This document shows, piece after piece, positions 16,252 to 23,984 of a stretch of DNA of 64,000 nucleotides. Numbering within the stretch: position 1 is the first letter of the stretch; each line of letters opens with the position of its first letter. Position numbers and translations under genes: made by a program. The DNA is from UBA2966 sp965200265 (GTDB taxonomy: Bacteria > Pseudomonadota > Alphaproteobacteria > UBA2966), in the NCBI GenBank assembly GCA_965200265.1, contig OZ241357.1, positions 992,001-1,056,000 on the forward strand, given 5' to 3'. Under the pieces are notes generated by a model. The model was not told where the DNA came from. It did no database searches and worked only from the letters and a program-made list of their open reading frames with translations.

Positions 16252-16308
16252 TTGACAATCGTCCACCTGCCGGGTTGTAGAGTCGCCTGCGGTTTCACCT
16301 GAGGCGAC
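16252..16308 (+). promoter_or_regulatory. Promoter and possible operator of hicBA
   Basis: A perfect -35 box TTGACA (16252-16257) is followed after 17 nt by the -10-like TTGTAG (16275-16280). The 7-bp inverted repeat GTCGCCT ... AGGCGAC (16282-16288 and 16302-16308) lies just downstream, next to the ribosome site GGGGGCAGG. Its position suits repression by the HicB antitoxin. The operator role is inferred. Confidence 0.6.
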
Positions 16309-16320
16309 AGGGGGGCAGGA

Positions 16321-16602
16321 ATGGCTCGATACGGCGGGAGCGGCCATGCGGCGGCTCGGGAGGGCGCGGAGGACGACCTGCGGTCGGCCATCCATGTCGT
16401 CGTTTCGGAAAGCGAAGGCTGGTACGTGGCGGAATGTCTGGAGGTCGCGGTCGTGACCCAGGGCCGGTCGCTGGATGAAACCCTGGCGAACCTGAGAAGC
16501 GCTCTGGAACAGCATCTCGACGACGAGGCGCTCGCGCAGGCTGGTCTGTCGCCGACGCCGCGCCTTGTCCTGAATTACGAGACCTCGACCCTTGCGGCCT
16601 GA
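16321..16602 (+). CDS. hicB: HicB-family antitoxin
   Basis: This 93-residue protein has the partial RNase H-like HicB fold: HVVVSESEGWYVAECLEVAVVTQGRSLDETLANLRSALEQHL, very close to the family pattern 'eegg.ya.cpel.g..t.GdT.eEAl.N'. The first 20 residues are extra and might be avoided by a later start. It normally neutralises HicA and represses the operon. It precedes its toxin, the order in one half of known hicAB loci, and overlaps it by one base (TGATG). Confidence 0.85.
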   Translation: MARYGGSGHAAAREGAEDDLRSAIHVVVSESEGWYVAECLEVAVVTQGRSLDETLANLRSALEQHLDDEALAQAGLSPTPRLVLNYETSTLAA

Positions 16603-16847
16603 TGCCCCGCTTGCGGCGGCTGACGTCAAGGGAGGTGCTGAAGATCCTCGGTGATTTCGGCTTCAAGGTCGTCTCGATCCGCGGCAGCCACGCCAAGCTC
16701 GTTCGCATATCGGAGTCGGGCGGCCGGCAGGTCTTGACGGTTCCGATACATGCGCGACTGGCGGTCGGCACGGTACGAGCGATCTACCGGCAGGCGGCGC
16801 GCCTTGTTCCGGGCGACGATCTGCGGTCGAAGTTCTTTTCCGATTGA
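16602..16847 (+). CDS. hicA: HicA-family mRNA interferase toxin
   Basis: This 81-residue protein has a dsRBD-like fold that cleaves translated mRNA. It shows TSREVLKILGDFGFKVVSIRGSHAKLVR with the catalytic histidine in GSHAKL, then the strand VLTVPIHARLAVGTVRAIYRQA. All parts are present and the frame is intact, so the toxin should be active. Its start codon overlaps the hicB stop. The family is usually 60-90 residues. Confidence 0.88.
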   Translation: MPRLRRLTSREVLKILGDFGFKVVSIRGSHAKLVRISESGGRQVLTVPIHARLAVGTVRAIYRQAARLVPGDDLRSKFFSD

Positions 16848-16887
16848 AGGCTGCCGTCGCGGATAGGGACTTGGAGGACTGTGACCG

Positions 16888-17205
16888 ATGGACGGGGAAG
16901 GAGTGAAGATCGGCATGACGCCGCCGCATCCCGGCAGCTTCGTCCGCACCGAAATCCTGGAGGAACTCGGCCTTTCGGTCACCCGCGCGGCCGGGCTGCT
17001 GGGGGTGCGCCGGGCCACGCTGTCCGACCTTCTGAACGAAAAGGCGGGTCTGTCGCCGGAGATGGCGCTCAGGATCGAGAAGGCCTTCGGCGTGTCGATG
17101 GATACCCTGCTGCGCATGGCGGCATGGTATGAGGGCCATGTCGTGCGGCGCCGCAGCGGCGACATCGGCGTCAAGCGCTACGAACCCGGACACGAGGCGG
17201 GGTAA
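16888..17205 (+). CDS. higA: HigA-family antitoxin, no toxin partner
   Basis: This 105-residue XRE-type helix-turn-helix protein has the addiction-module HigA pattern: MTPPHPGSFVRTEILEELGLSVTRAAGLLGVRRATLSDLLNEKAGLSPEMALRIEKAFG. The usual higB toxin directly upstream is absent; hicA takes that position with 40 nt between them. It may be an orphan regulator, may have lost higB, or may serve as a third component of the hicBA locus. A diverged copy of its last 21 nt and 45 nt of downstream DNA is found at 19668-19732. Confidence 0.82.
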   Translation: MDGEGVKIGMTPPHPGSFVRTEILEELGLSVTRAAGLLGVRRATLSDLLNEKAGLSPEMALRIEKAFGVSMDTLLRMAAWYEGHVVRRRSGDIGVKRYEPGHEAG

Positions 17206-17293
17206 AGGGACAGTGATGCGGCCGGCGCCCGGACGAGAAAAGCCACGTGACTAGCCGGTCCTTTCGTGGGTCGGGGTCACCCGCAAGGCCGCA

Positions 17294-18238
17294 TCAGGGG
17301 GCGGGAAGTTCATTGTTCTCGGCGGCCGCCTCCGTCCATGTCCTCACTTCCTCCAACACGTCGTCCGTTACGCCGTCGCAGAAATCGACGGTCCGGCAGC
17401 GGTCGAAGAGAAGTCCGGCGTCGGTGGAGCGTTCGTGCCATTGGCGTCGCGCCGAAGCTCCCGATCGGAGCAAGGCTTCGGAAACGAAAAACGCGCGCAC
17501 GGGGAGGACCGCGGGCCTCTCCCGCAGCCATTTGGCGCAAAAGGCATCCGGTTGAAGCTGCGTCAGCGTATCCCTGTACTCCGTTCCGGTCTTGCACTGG
17601 CCGAAGATCATGAGCTTGCCTTGCCATGAATCGGCAAACGATTTCCATGCGACGACGTCCAGCCTACCGTCTTTCGCGTTCGGAGCTGCCGCGTCCTTGG
17701 CGCCGTTTCCTTCGCCAAGCCGGCGGCAGAGATCCGCGACCCTCGCCCGGAATCCGCCGGTTCCCGATGCCGCGCCGAACACCATGCTTTCGGCGCGCGA
17801 GCCGAGATAGGCTCTCGCCACCCCGGCGCATAGTTTCTCGAAAAGACTCGCGCCGTCTATTCCGGCATGTCTCCGGTCGTCGCGCATATTCAGTCGGGTG
17901 GCGAGGAGCAGGTAAAGATAGACCAGCTGCCGGCAATTCAACTCCCCGGGACGCCGTGCGAGCGTATTCCCCCGGGTGCCGATCAGGAACGGGTAACCCG
18001 CGCTTCCCCCGCAAGCCCGGCTGCGAGCCTCCATCTCGACGCAGGCCTCTTCCGCGTCGCGATCCGCCGCGTCCTCCTCGGGCACCCCGTCACCATAGTC
18101 GTTTTCCTCGATTCTTCCGAAGGCCCGTGACAAGGCGGCGGTCGACGTGCCCCCGTCACGCCACGCCGTCAGCTCGGCGAAATCGGCAAGTTCGTGCGCG
18201 GATGCACGCATGGTGGGAACGCCCGGATGCCTGAACAT
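17294..18238 (-). CDS. Putative PD-(D/E)XK-type nuclease, paired with a ParB-like protein
   Basis: This 314-residue protein matches no family I can name. The C-terminal part carries a restriction-endonuclease-like signature: GRLDVVAWK (Asp194) followed by a strand KLMIFGQCK (Gln214-x-Lys216), the QxK variant of the PD-(D/E)XK core, with Glu150 possibly completing the site. The N-terminal 140 residues are helical and acidic, with a Leu-rich stretch (LVYLYLLLATRLN). The gene is downstream of a ParB/sulfiredoxin-fold gene and overlaps it by one base (TGATG), so the products are probably made together. The setting, among toxin-antitoxin genes and between repeats, suggests phage defence, but this is inference. 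Confidence 0.6.
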   Translation of the reverse strand: MFRHPGVPTMRASAHELADFAELTAWRDGGTSTAALSRAFGRIEENDYGDGVPEEDAADRDAEEACVEMEARSRACGGSAGYPFLIGTRGNTLARRPGELNCRQLVYLYLLLATRLNMRDDRRHAGIDGASLFEKLCAGVARAYLGSRAESMVFGAASGTGGFRARVADLCRRLGEGNGAKDAAAPNAKDGRLDVVAWKSFADSWQGKLMIFGQCKTGTEYRDTLTQLQPDAFCAKWLRERPAVLPVRAFFVSEALLRSGASARRQWHERSTDAGLLFDRCRTVDFCDGVTDDVLEEVRTWTEAAAENNELPAP

Positions 18239-19344
18239 CAGTCGTCGACCGTAAGGCGTTTCTTTTCGTTTTGCGGCGCGTGCTTGCGCTCCATTTCATT
18301 GTACAGGTCTTCCGCGATCGTCAACACGGTGCCGGCGATTCGAAGCAGATTCTCGGATCCGTCATAACCGGAGGAAAGCTTGCTTCGCGCCTTTTCGAGA
18401 CTCCTCCTCGAAGCCGTCAGGCTTTCCTCGAAAACGCCCGAAGACGGTTTGCCTATTTCATAGGCCGTGAGAAGCGTTTCACCGGCCCGAAGGGCGGCGA
18501 TGGCCTCCTTGTTGGCGACGACCGATTCGAGATACCGAAGATCCGGGTTTTGCCGTTCGACGAGCGGCGGTTTTTCCTCTTTCTTGCTTCCGTACATCCA
18601 CAGGCAGAGCTCGCGAAGCTCTTCCATCTTGTCGGCCGGAACCGGTTCGGCGCTCTCGTCGGTTGCGGGATGAAGGCCGATGAACCCGCCGATGCCGGGA
18701 TAGTCGATGCCCGTGTACAGATGGGAAAAGGAAAAATGTCTTCTCCAGCGGTCCTCGCGGCTGAAAAGCTTCCGTCTTTCCGCCTGCTCGATGACCATCA
18801 GGCCTCTGTACAGCCTCTGGACCGTCTTGTGCGTATCGCCGATCTGCTTGCCGATGTCCTCGAGATCGACGCCGTAATTTCTATGTACTTCAGCGATATA
18901 CCTCGATTTTGCGTAGCTGCTCCACTTGGCGGGGCCGTTGACGTGCTTGAAACCGAGATAGCGCCACGCTCCTTCGCGCGTTTCGCGTATGACGGGAAGT
19001 TCCTCGAGCGCCTTCCGCCCTGTCTCCGCAAGGGCAGGGACCTCTGCGCCCACCTCTTCGGCAAGACCGGGATGCAGGAGAAGTTTCACGGCGGCGAGGC
19101 GGCGATTGCCCTCGATCACCACGTTCCTGCCGCCTTCCTGCGCGACGATCAGCGGTTCGTGGGGAAAGAAACCGCTCGCGGCAATGGACATCACGAGTTC
19201 CCGCACGTCCATCGCTTCCCACAATATGCGGACGACCTCGGCCTCCGGCGTGGCGCCTGACAGGCCGAACTCGGGAAGCCGGGGGTTGCGGACGTCGAAC
19301 GCCAGCTCGGAGACGTTCAGCCATTCGATCGGTTCGGTGTTCAT
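18238..19344 (-). CDS. ParB/sulfiredoxin-fold protein (ParB N-terminal-like domain)
   Basis: This 368-residue protein starts like ParB N-domain proteins: a N-terminal 'address' segment (PIEWLNVSELAFDVRNPRLPEF), a helix VRELVMSIAASGFFPHEPLIV, and the nucleotide-binding-like motif VVIEGNRRLAAVKLLL (about residues 75-90; compare GERRxxA in ParB). A helix-turn-helix-like stretch follows (NYGVDLEDIGKQIGDTHKTVQRLYRGL). The C-terminus is coiled-coil-like and basic. There is no ParA and no parS context, so a role in plasmid or chromosome partition is unlikely. Such proteins also occur in DNA-modification and defence loci. Coupled to the nuclease gene. Confidence 0.7.
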   Translation of the reverse strand: MNTEPIEWLNVSELAFDVRNPRLPEFGLSGATPEAEVVRILWEAMDVRELVMSIAASGFFPHEPLIVAQEGGRNVVIEGNRRLAAVKLLLHPGLAEEVGAEVPALAETGRKALEELPVIRETREGAWRYLGFKHVNGPAKWSSYAKSRYIAEVHRNYGVDLEDIGKQIGDTHKTVQRLYRGLMVIEQAERRKLFSREDRWRRHFSFSHLYTGIDYPGIGGFIGLHPATDESAEPVPADKMEELRELCLWMYGSKKEEKPPLVERQNPDLRYLESVVANKEAIAALRAGETLLTAYEIGKPSSGVFEESLTASRRSLEKARSKLSSGYDGSENLLRIAGTVLTIAEDLYNEMERKHAPQNEKKRLTVDD

Positions 19345-19512
19345 CCCACACTTCGCCGCGCTCGGGGAAACGGGTCCTGCCGGGAGAGCCGGCGCACCCG
19401 GTCAATGCTACCATGAATCGATCATGAACCGGCAAACCCGTCTTGCGCTTGCGCCTCCACCGGCGGCGTGAGCGCCGCCGCAGCGGTCCGGGCGTGGCCG
19501 CGCGGCCGGATG

Positions 19513-19562
19513 GCGGGCGCTCCCGGGAGCATACGGGAAATGCAGCCCTCCATCGGCGGACT
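19513..19562 (+). repeat. Partial copy of the 221-bp miniature element
   Basis: Bases 19531-19562 (ATACGGGAAATGCAGCC and the following CTCCATCGGCGGACT) are identical to 5491-5522, and the GGCGCTCCC before them is shared as well. The terminal CCTGCTTATCC repeat and the left half are missing here, so this is a degraded copy. Confidence 0.8.
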
Positions 19563-19594
19563 ACACGTCGTCGGGCAGCGACAACAGCGCGTAT

Positions 19595-19732
19595 GGCGGC
19601 GGGCCGAACCCGATCGTGAACTTCCGATCCTCCGAAGCGCCCAGGAGCGCCGACGCTCGCCGCCGACCGAACCCGGACACGAGGCGAAGCAAGGGGCAGC
19701 GATGCGGTCGGCGCCCGGACGAGAAAAGCCAT
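19595..19732. repeat. 79-bp repeat, copy 2, fused to a duplicated higA tail
   Basis: 19595-19673 equals 16162-16240 with one mismatch. It then continues directly, through the shared bases CGAACC, into 19668-19732, which matches 17181-17245 (the last codons of higA and the DNA behind it) at about nine positions in ten, including CGGCGCCCGGACGAGAAAAGCC. The higA stop TAA reads CAA in this copy. The arrangement is a second copy of the 16162-17245 segment from which hicB, hicA and most of higA have been removed at the CGAACC microhomology. Confidence 0.85.
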
Positions 19733-19895
19733 AGGGGGTCGTCAAGAGAACAATGGGAGTCGTTTGTGACAGGGCAGGAATAAACTTCACGGCGCTCGAA
19801 TATCGTTGGCTTTCTTCCCGGGAATCGGTAGAAGGTTTCCTGCCCATTCCTCGGGAAAGGCCCTGCACATCCTGACCGAAGCAAGGAGCGGAACC

Positions 19896-20882
19896 ATGTT
19901 CACTCGCCTCGCGGGCGCCGCGTCGCTGGCCGCAGCGGCCGCCCTTCCTCTCGTCCTGTCCGCCTGCGGCTCGTCCGGTTCCGGACAGATGTCCCTGCAA
20001 CAGGCGATTGGCGGCAACAACACGGCGATGGCCGCAGCTCGCGCCGCGACGAGCGTGCCGAGGCCCGGCAGCGTCACGCAATCCCCGAATGCCGCCGACC
20101 GTGTCCAGGTCACGAATTTCGACCCGGCCAACAGCAGTTTCACGATCACGAACACGAACACGGCGGCCGGAGCAGGATGGACAATCGGCACCGGCAACGC
20201 CCAACCGCTGAACGCGGAGGCCGGGGCGGATGACGGCATCTGGTTGGTCCAGCAGGTGGAGGGCGGGCAAAGGGTGGTCGTCGCCTACCCGAGGGCCGCC
20301 GACGAAGAGGAAGGGACCGACTGGCTGGCCGCCGGCATCTGGGCTTTCGTCCCGGACAGCGAAGCGCTCGGCGACTACGAATTCGGCGCTTTCGCGGACG
20401 GCGGCGCCCCCCTCACCGACGCCAATCTACAGGCTCTACAGGCTCTGACCGGCACCGCGCGATATGGGGGTCAGGCGGTCGGCGTGTATTACTCCTTCTC
20501 CGCGGACGAGAGCGAAGCCGGTCCCTTCACTGCGGACGTCGCGTTGGAGGCCAACTTCAGCACCGCCGAGGCGCTCGGATCGATTTCCGGAACCGTCAGT
20601 GACGTCGAGACGCAGGACGGCACTGCAATCGACGCGACGTTGGCCCTGGGGTCGGCGGACATCGGGAGTTCGAACGCCGGGTTCTTCACGGGGGCCACCA
20701 GTATGACGTTCGGTGGACGAACCTACGCGGGCCGCTGGGGGGGGCAGTTCTTCGACCACGGCGCCGACACCGATGCTCCCGCCTCCGTCGCCGGGACCTT
20801 CGGCGCGACCACGAGCGAAGCGGGTGGGACCGGGACCGGCAGCCTCGTCGGCGCGTTCGGCGCGGAGCGGCAGGCGCAGTAA
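19896..20882 (+). CDS. TbpB-like surface lipoprotein (predicted Slam substrate)
   Basis: This 328-residue protein has a lipoprotein signal (lipobox LSAC near residue 24). After a Ser/Asn-rich stretch, the C-terminal half has the eight-stranded-barrel pattern of TbpB-type domains: GDYEFGAFADGG, LTGTARYGGQAVGVY, FTADVALEANFS, GSISGTVSD, MTFGGRTYAGRWGGQFF and a final GSLVGAFGAER. Such lipoproteins are displayed on the outer surface and bind transferrin, haem carriers or other host or environmental proteins. The Slam exporter gene follows after 19 nt. The ATG at 19896 has a strong AAGGAG site. The ligand is unknown. Confidence 0.82.
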   Translation: MFTRLAGAASLAAAAALPLVLSACGSSGSGQMSLQQAIGGNNTAMAAARAATSVPRPGSVTQSPNAADRVQVTNFDPANSSFTITNTNTAAGAGWTIGTGNAQPLNAEAGADDGIWLVQQVEGGQRVVVAYPRAADEEEGTDWLAAGIWAFVPDSEALGDYEFGAFADGGAPLTDANLQALQALTGTARYGGQAVGVYYSFSADESEAGPFTADVALEANFSTAEALGSISGTVSDVETQDGTAIDATLALGSADIGSSNAGFFTGATSMTFGGRTYAGRWGGQFFDHGADTDAPASVAGTFGATTSEAGGTGTGSLVGAFGAERQAQ

Positions 20883-20901
20883 GGCCGCGCCGCTCGCCTG
20901 T

Positions 20902-22284
20902 ATGCGGGGCGGAAGGCGCTGCCGCGCGGTGCTCCTCCGTGCGCTCGCCGCCGCCATCCTGCTCCACGCCTCCGCCTCCGCCGCCGCGGCCTCCGACCGG
21001 TCGCATCTGTCGTCGGACCCCAGGGTCAGGGACGCGCGGGCGCTGGTCGAAAGCGGCCGCTTCGACGAGGCGCTCGCCGCCCTGCGCCCGCTGGCGCCAA
21101 GCCACCCGGACAGGACCGACGTGCTGTTCCTCCTCGGTCTGGCGGCGGTCGGGGCGGCGCAGCGGGGCGGGATCGGGGAAGGGGACCGAACCGCTCTGCT
21201 CGACGAGGCCGTCGCCGCGCTCCGCGCCATCCTGATCGACCGGCCGGCGCTGACGCGCGTGCGCCTGGAGCTGGCGCGGGCGTTCTTCCTCCTGGGAGAG
21301 GACGGCCTGTCGCGGGCGCATTTCGAGCGGGTGCTGGCCGGCAGGCCGCCCCCGGCGGTGGCCGCCAACGTGCGCCGCTTCCTGAAGGCGATACGGGCGC
21401 GCGATCGCGTGCGGGGCTACTTCGGCGCCGCGCTGGCGCCGGACAGCAACGTCAACGCGGCCTCGGGCGCGGAGGTCATCCGTATCGGCGGATTGCCGTT
21501 CCGCCTCGACGCGCCGGCGGACAGGCGCTCCGGGACGGGAGTCGTCGTCTGGGGCGGCGGGGAGTATCAGCATCCGCTCGGCCCCCGGTGGCGGTTGCGC
21601 CTGGGCGCCGACGCCGCCCGCCGGGACTACGCCGGGAGCGGCTTCGACCGCACCTTCCTCTCCGGGCACGCCGGCCCGCGGTGGCTGGCGGGCGCGGAGA
21701 CGGAGGCGAGCCTGCTCGCCAGCGCCCGCCGCCGCTGGGTCGCGGGGGCGCCGTACAGCCACGCGCTCGGCGCCCGTCTCGAAATCGACCGCCGGCTCGA
21801 CCGGCGCTGGACGGTGCGGGCGCGGGCATCCTGGCATCGGCGCGAACATCGGCGTGACGGCCGGCGGTTCGACGGGCTGGTCTTCGATTTCTCGCTGGGC
21901 GCCGCCTGGCGCGCGGCGCCGACGCTGCGAATCGAGGCGACCGCCGGCTACGCCCGCGAACGTCCGAAGGCGGCGGTCTGGCGCAATTCCACCCGCCGGG
22001 CGCGGGCCGGCGTTTCCGCCGCGCTGCCGGCGGGGTTCACGCTGGGCGCGAGCGCCGAGTTGCGGTGGACGGGATACCGGGGCCGCTGGTGGCCGTTCAC
22101 GCCGGACGGCGCGGCGCGCAAGGACCGGGTCCGGGTCCTGAGCGTCTCGGCCTTCAACCGGGCCTTCACGATACGGGGGTTCAGCCCGCAACTGGTGCTG
22201 GCCAACGAGGCGCGCAGATCCAGCGCGCAGCTCTACTCCTACGACCGCAACCGCGCCGAATTGCGTCTCGTGCGGCAATTCTAG
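20902..22284 (+). CDS. Surface lipoprotein assembly modifier (Slam, DUF560)
   Basis: A 460-residue outer-membrane protein. After a signal peptide (LLRALAAAILLHASASAAAA) the N-terminal part carries TPR-like helices (DARALVESGRFDEALAALRPL, RVRLELARAFFLLGEDGLSRAHFERVL). From about residue 175 (GYFGAALAPDSNVNAASG) it changes to a 14-strand-type beta barrel ending in the outer-membrane C-terminal signature ELRLVRQF with a terminal Phe. This is the Slam layout. Slam moves specific lipoproteins such as TbpB-like proteins across the outer membrane, and the likely client gene is directly upstream in the same operon. I chose the ATG at 20902 because it starts the signal peptide. Confidence 0.88.
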   Translation: MRGGRRCRAVLLRALAAAILLHASASAAAASDRSHLSSDPRVRDARALVESGRFDEALAALRPLAPSHPDRTDVLFLLGLAAVGAAQRGGIGEGDRTALLDEAVAALRAILIDRPALTRVRLELARAFFLLGEDGLSRAHFERVLAGRPPPAVAANVRRFLKAIRARDRVRGYFGAALAPDSNVNAASGAEVIRIGGLPFRLDAPADRRSGTGVVVWGGGEYQHPLGPRWRLRLGADAARRDYAGSGFDRTFLSGHAGPRWLAGAETEASLLASARRRWVAGAPYSHALGARLEIDRRLDRRWTVRARASWHRREHRRDGRRFDGLVFDFSLGAAWRAAPTLRIEATAGYARERPKAAVWRNSTRRARAGVSAALPAGFTLGASAELRWTGYRGRWWPFTPDGAARKDRVRVLSVSAFNRAFTIRGFSPQLVLANEARRSSAQLYSYDRNRAELRLVRQF

Positions 22285-22416
22285 CCCGGCTCGCCACGGG
22301 TGCGGGAGCGGTGGGACGGGGGCGCCTCGTTCGTCGACGGACCTGCACGGACGGGCAGGGTGGTATATTCGGGGACCAACGCTCGCTTTTCCCGTTTCAC
22401 GCCACCGGAGGCCGGA

Positions 22417-23130
22417 ATGACGGACACGCCGCTGAACGAGGAGGAACTGGCTCCGCTGCGGGAGCTCGACACGCCGACGGTCTGCAACACGATCGAGATG
22501 CTGCGGCCGGAGCGTCAGGGCTTCGGCTACACGACGGACACGATGGTCTGCGTCGATCCCGGCCTTCCGCCTCTCGTCGGGTACGCCAAGACCGCGGCGA
22601 TCCGAAGCACGCGGCCGTCCGGCCGGTCCGCCGACCGGACGCGGCAGGCCCGCCTCGATTACTTCCGGCACGTCGCGGCGGCGCCCGTCCCCGGCATCGC
22701 GGTGATCCAGGACCTCGACGGCGACCGGGCGGGGTACGGCTCGTTCTGGGGCGAGGTGACGTCGACGTCGCTGAAGGCGCTGGGATGCGCCGGCGGGATC
22801 ACCGACGGGAGCATCCGGGACGTCGACGCCATCGCGGCGGGGTTTCAGCTCCTGGCGCGCAAGGTCGTCCCGAGCCGGGCCTTCGTGCACGTGGTCGACT
22901 TCGAATGCGACGTCAACGTCCTCGGCATGGTCGTCCGGCCGGGCGACCTGGTTCACGCGGACCGGCACGGGGCGGTCGTCGTTCCCCACGATCTGGCCCG
23001 CGCCATCGCCGGGGGCGCCGGCCTCGTCGCGCGCCGGGAAAGGATCATCCTCGACGCCGCCCGCAGCCCCGGCTTCACCGTCGACGCGCTGGCGAGGGCG
23101 ATGGAGGAGGCGTCCCGGATCGAGGAGTGA
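22417..23130 (+). CDS. RraA-family protein (HMG aldolase-like)
   Basis: This 237-residue protein has the RraA fold pattern: LDTPTVCNTIEML near the start, the glycine motif GSFWGEVTSTSLKALGCAGGITDGSIRDVDAI (active-site Arg/Asp in GSIRD), and PGDLVHADRHGAVVVP. Members either inhibit RNase E or act as 4-hydroxy-4-methyl-2-oxoglutarate/oxaloacetate aldolases. The intact GGxxTDGxxRD region and metabolic surroundings favour an aldolase or related role. Start at 22417 follows GGAGGCCGGA. Confidence 0.85.
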   Translation: MTDTPLNEEELAPLRELDTPTVCNTIEMLRPERQGFGYTTDTMVCVDPGLPPLVGYAKTAAIRSTRPSGRSADRTRQARLDYFRHVAAAPVPGIAVIQDLDGDRAGYGSFWGEVTSTSLKALGCAGGITDGSIRDVDAIAAGFQLLARKVVPSRAFVHVVDFECDVNVLGMVVRPGDLVHADRHGAVVVPHDLARAIAGGAGLVARRERIILDAARSPGFTVDALARAMEEASRIEE

Positions 23131-23155
23131 CCGGGCCCGGACCCGGTCGCGGGAG

Positions 23156-23914
23156 CTACGGCGGGCCCCGGTGAACGAGCCGGGGGCCGAACGTCTGCGC
23201 CAGGGGCATGACCTCGAGCGTGTTGACGTTGACGTGCGGCGGAAGCGCGGCGACGTCGAGGATGACCCGGGCGACGTCGCCGGCGCTCATGGCCTTGAAG
23301 CCTTCGTAGAAGTTGGCGTCGGCGTCGCCCGTCCTCACGACGTCGAATTCCGTCTCCGACATCCCCGGCGAGACCGACGTGACCCGGACGTTCCGGCCCT
23401 TGAGGTCGGCGCGCGTGTTCATCGCGAACTGGGTGACGAACGATTTGGTGGCGCCGTAGACCGGGCCGCCGGGGCCGTAATGGTTCCCGGCCACCGACGC
23501 CACGTTGATCACGTGGCCCCGGTCGCGGGCGACCATGCCCGGCATGATCGCCCGGGTGCAGTACAGGACGCCCTTGATGTTGGTGTCGATCATCGTCTCC
23601 CAGTCGTCGACGTCCGCCTCCCAGGCCGGCGCCCGGCCGAGCGCCAGCCCGGCGTTGTTGACGAGGATCGAGATTTCGGCGAAGTCCCCGGGGAGGCCGG
23701 AGACCGCGGCGTCGACCGCGTGGCGGTCGCGCACGTCGAGGGCGATCGTCAGGCAACGGTCGCCCAGCCGCGACCGCAGCTTCTCCAGCCGGTCGGCGCG
23801 GCGCCCGCACGCGACGACGCGCGCGCCCTCCGCGGCGAAGAGCCCGGCGACGGCTTCTCCGAAGCCCGCGGTCGCGCCGGTGACGAACGCGACCTCGCCA
23901 TCGAGTTTCGACAT
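23156..23914 (-). CDS. Short-chain dehydrogenase/reductase (YdfG-like)
   Basis: A 252-residue classical SDR with the NAD(P)-binding TGATAGFG, the structural NNAG (VNNAGLALGR), catalytic Ser in VINVASVAGNHYGPGG, and catalytic YGATK. The cofactor loop ACGRRADRL suggests NADP preference. The pattern GLALGRAP...YGATKSFVTQFAMNTRADL is that of YdfG-type 3-hydroxy acid (serine, malonic semialdehyde) dehydrogenases. It is convergent with the RraA-like gene. Confidence 0.87.
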   Translation of the reverse strand: MSKLDGEVAFVTGATAGFGEAVAGLFAAEGARVVACGRRADRLEKLRSRLGDRCLTIALDVRDRHAVDAAVSGLPGDFAEISILVNNAGLALGRAPAWEADVDDWETMIDTNIKGVLYCTRAIMPGMVARDRGHVINVASVAGNHYGPGGPVYGATKSFVTQFAMNTRADLKGRNVRVTSVSPGMSETEFDVVRTGDADANFYEGFKAMSAGDVARVILDVAALPPHVNVNTLEVMPLAQTFGPRLVHRGPP

Positions 23915-23984
23915 CAGGACGCTCCCGGGTTTCAGGGTTCCGATCGAGGCGGGCGCGTTCCCGGCGGGGCGCGCCGTCCGCCGG

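Larger units (their letters stand above)
19345..19895. other. Gene-free stretch made of repeat pieces
   Basis: No gene is seen. It contains a partial copy of the 221-bp miniature element (19513-19562), then the 79-bp repeat fused to a higA tail (19595-19732), then about 160 bp of unique, less GC-rich DNA with the ribosome site AAGGAG in front of the next gene. Confidence 0.6.

Noticed and set aside
19345..19595. A small leftward gene upstream of the ParB-like gene
   Set aside because: The open frames consist of repeat-derived sequence and have no ribosome site or recognisable domain.
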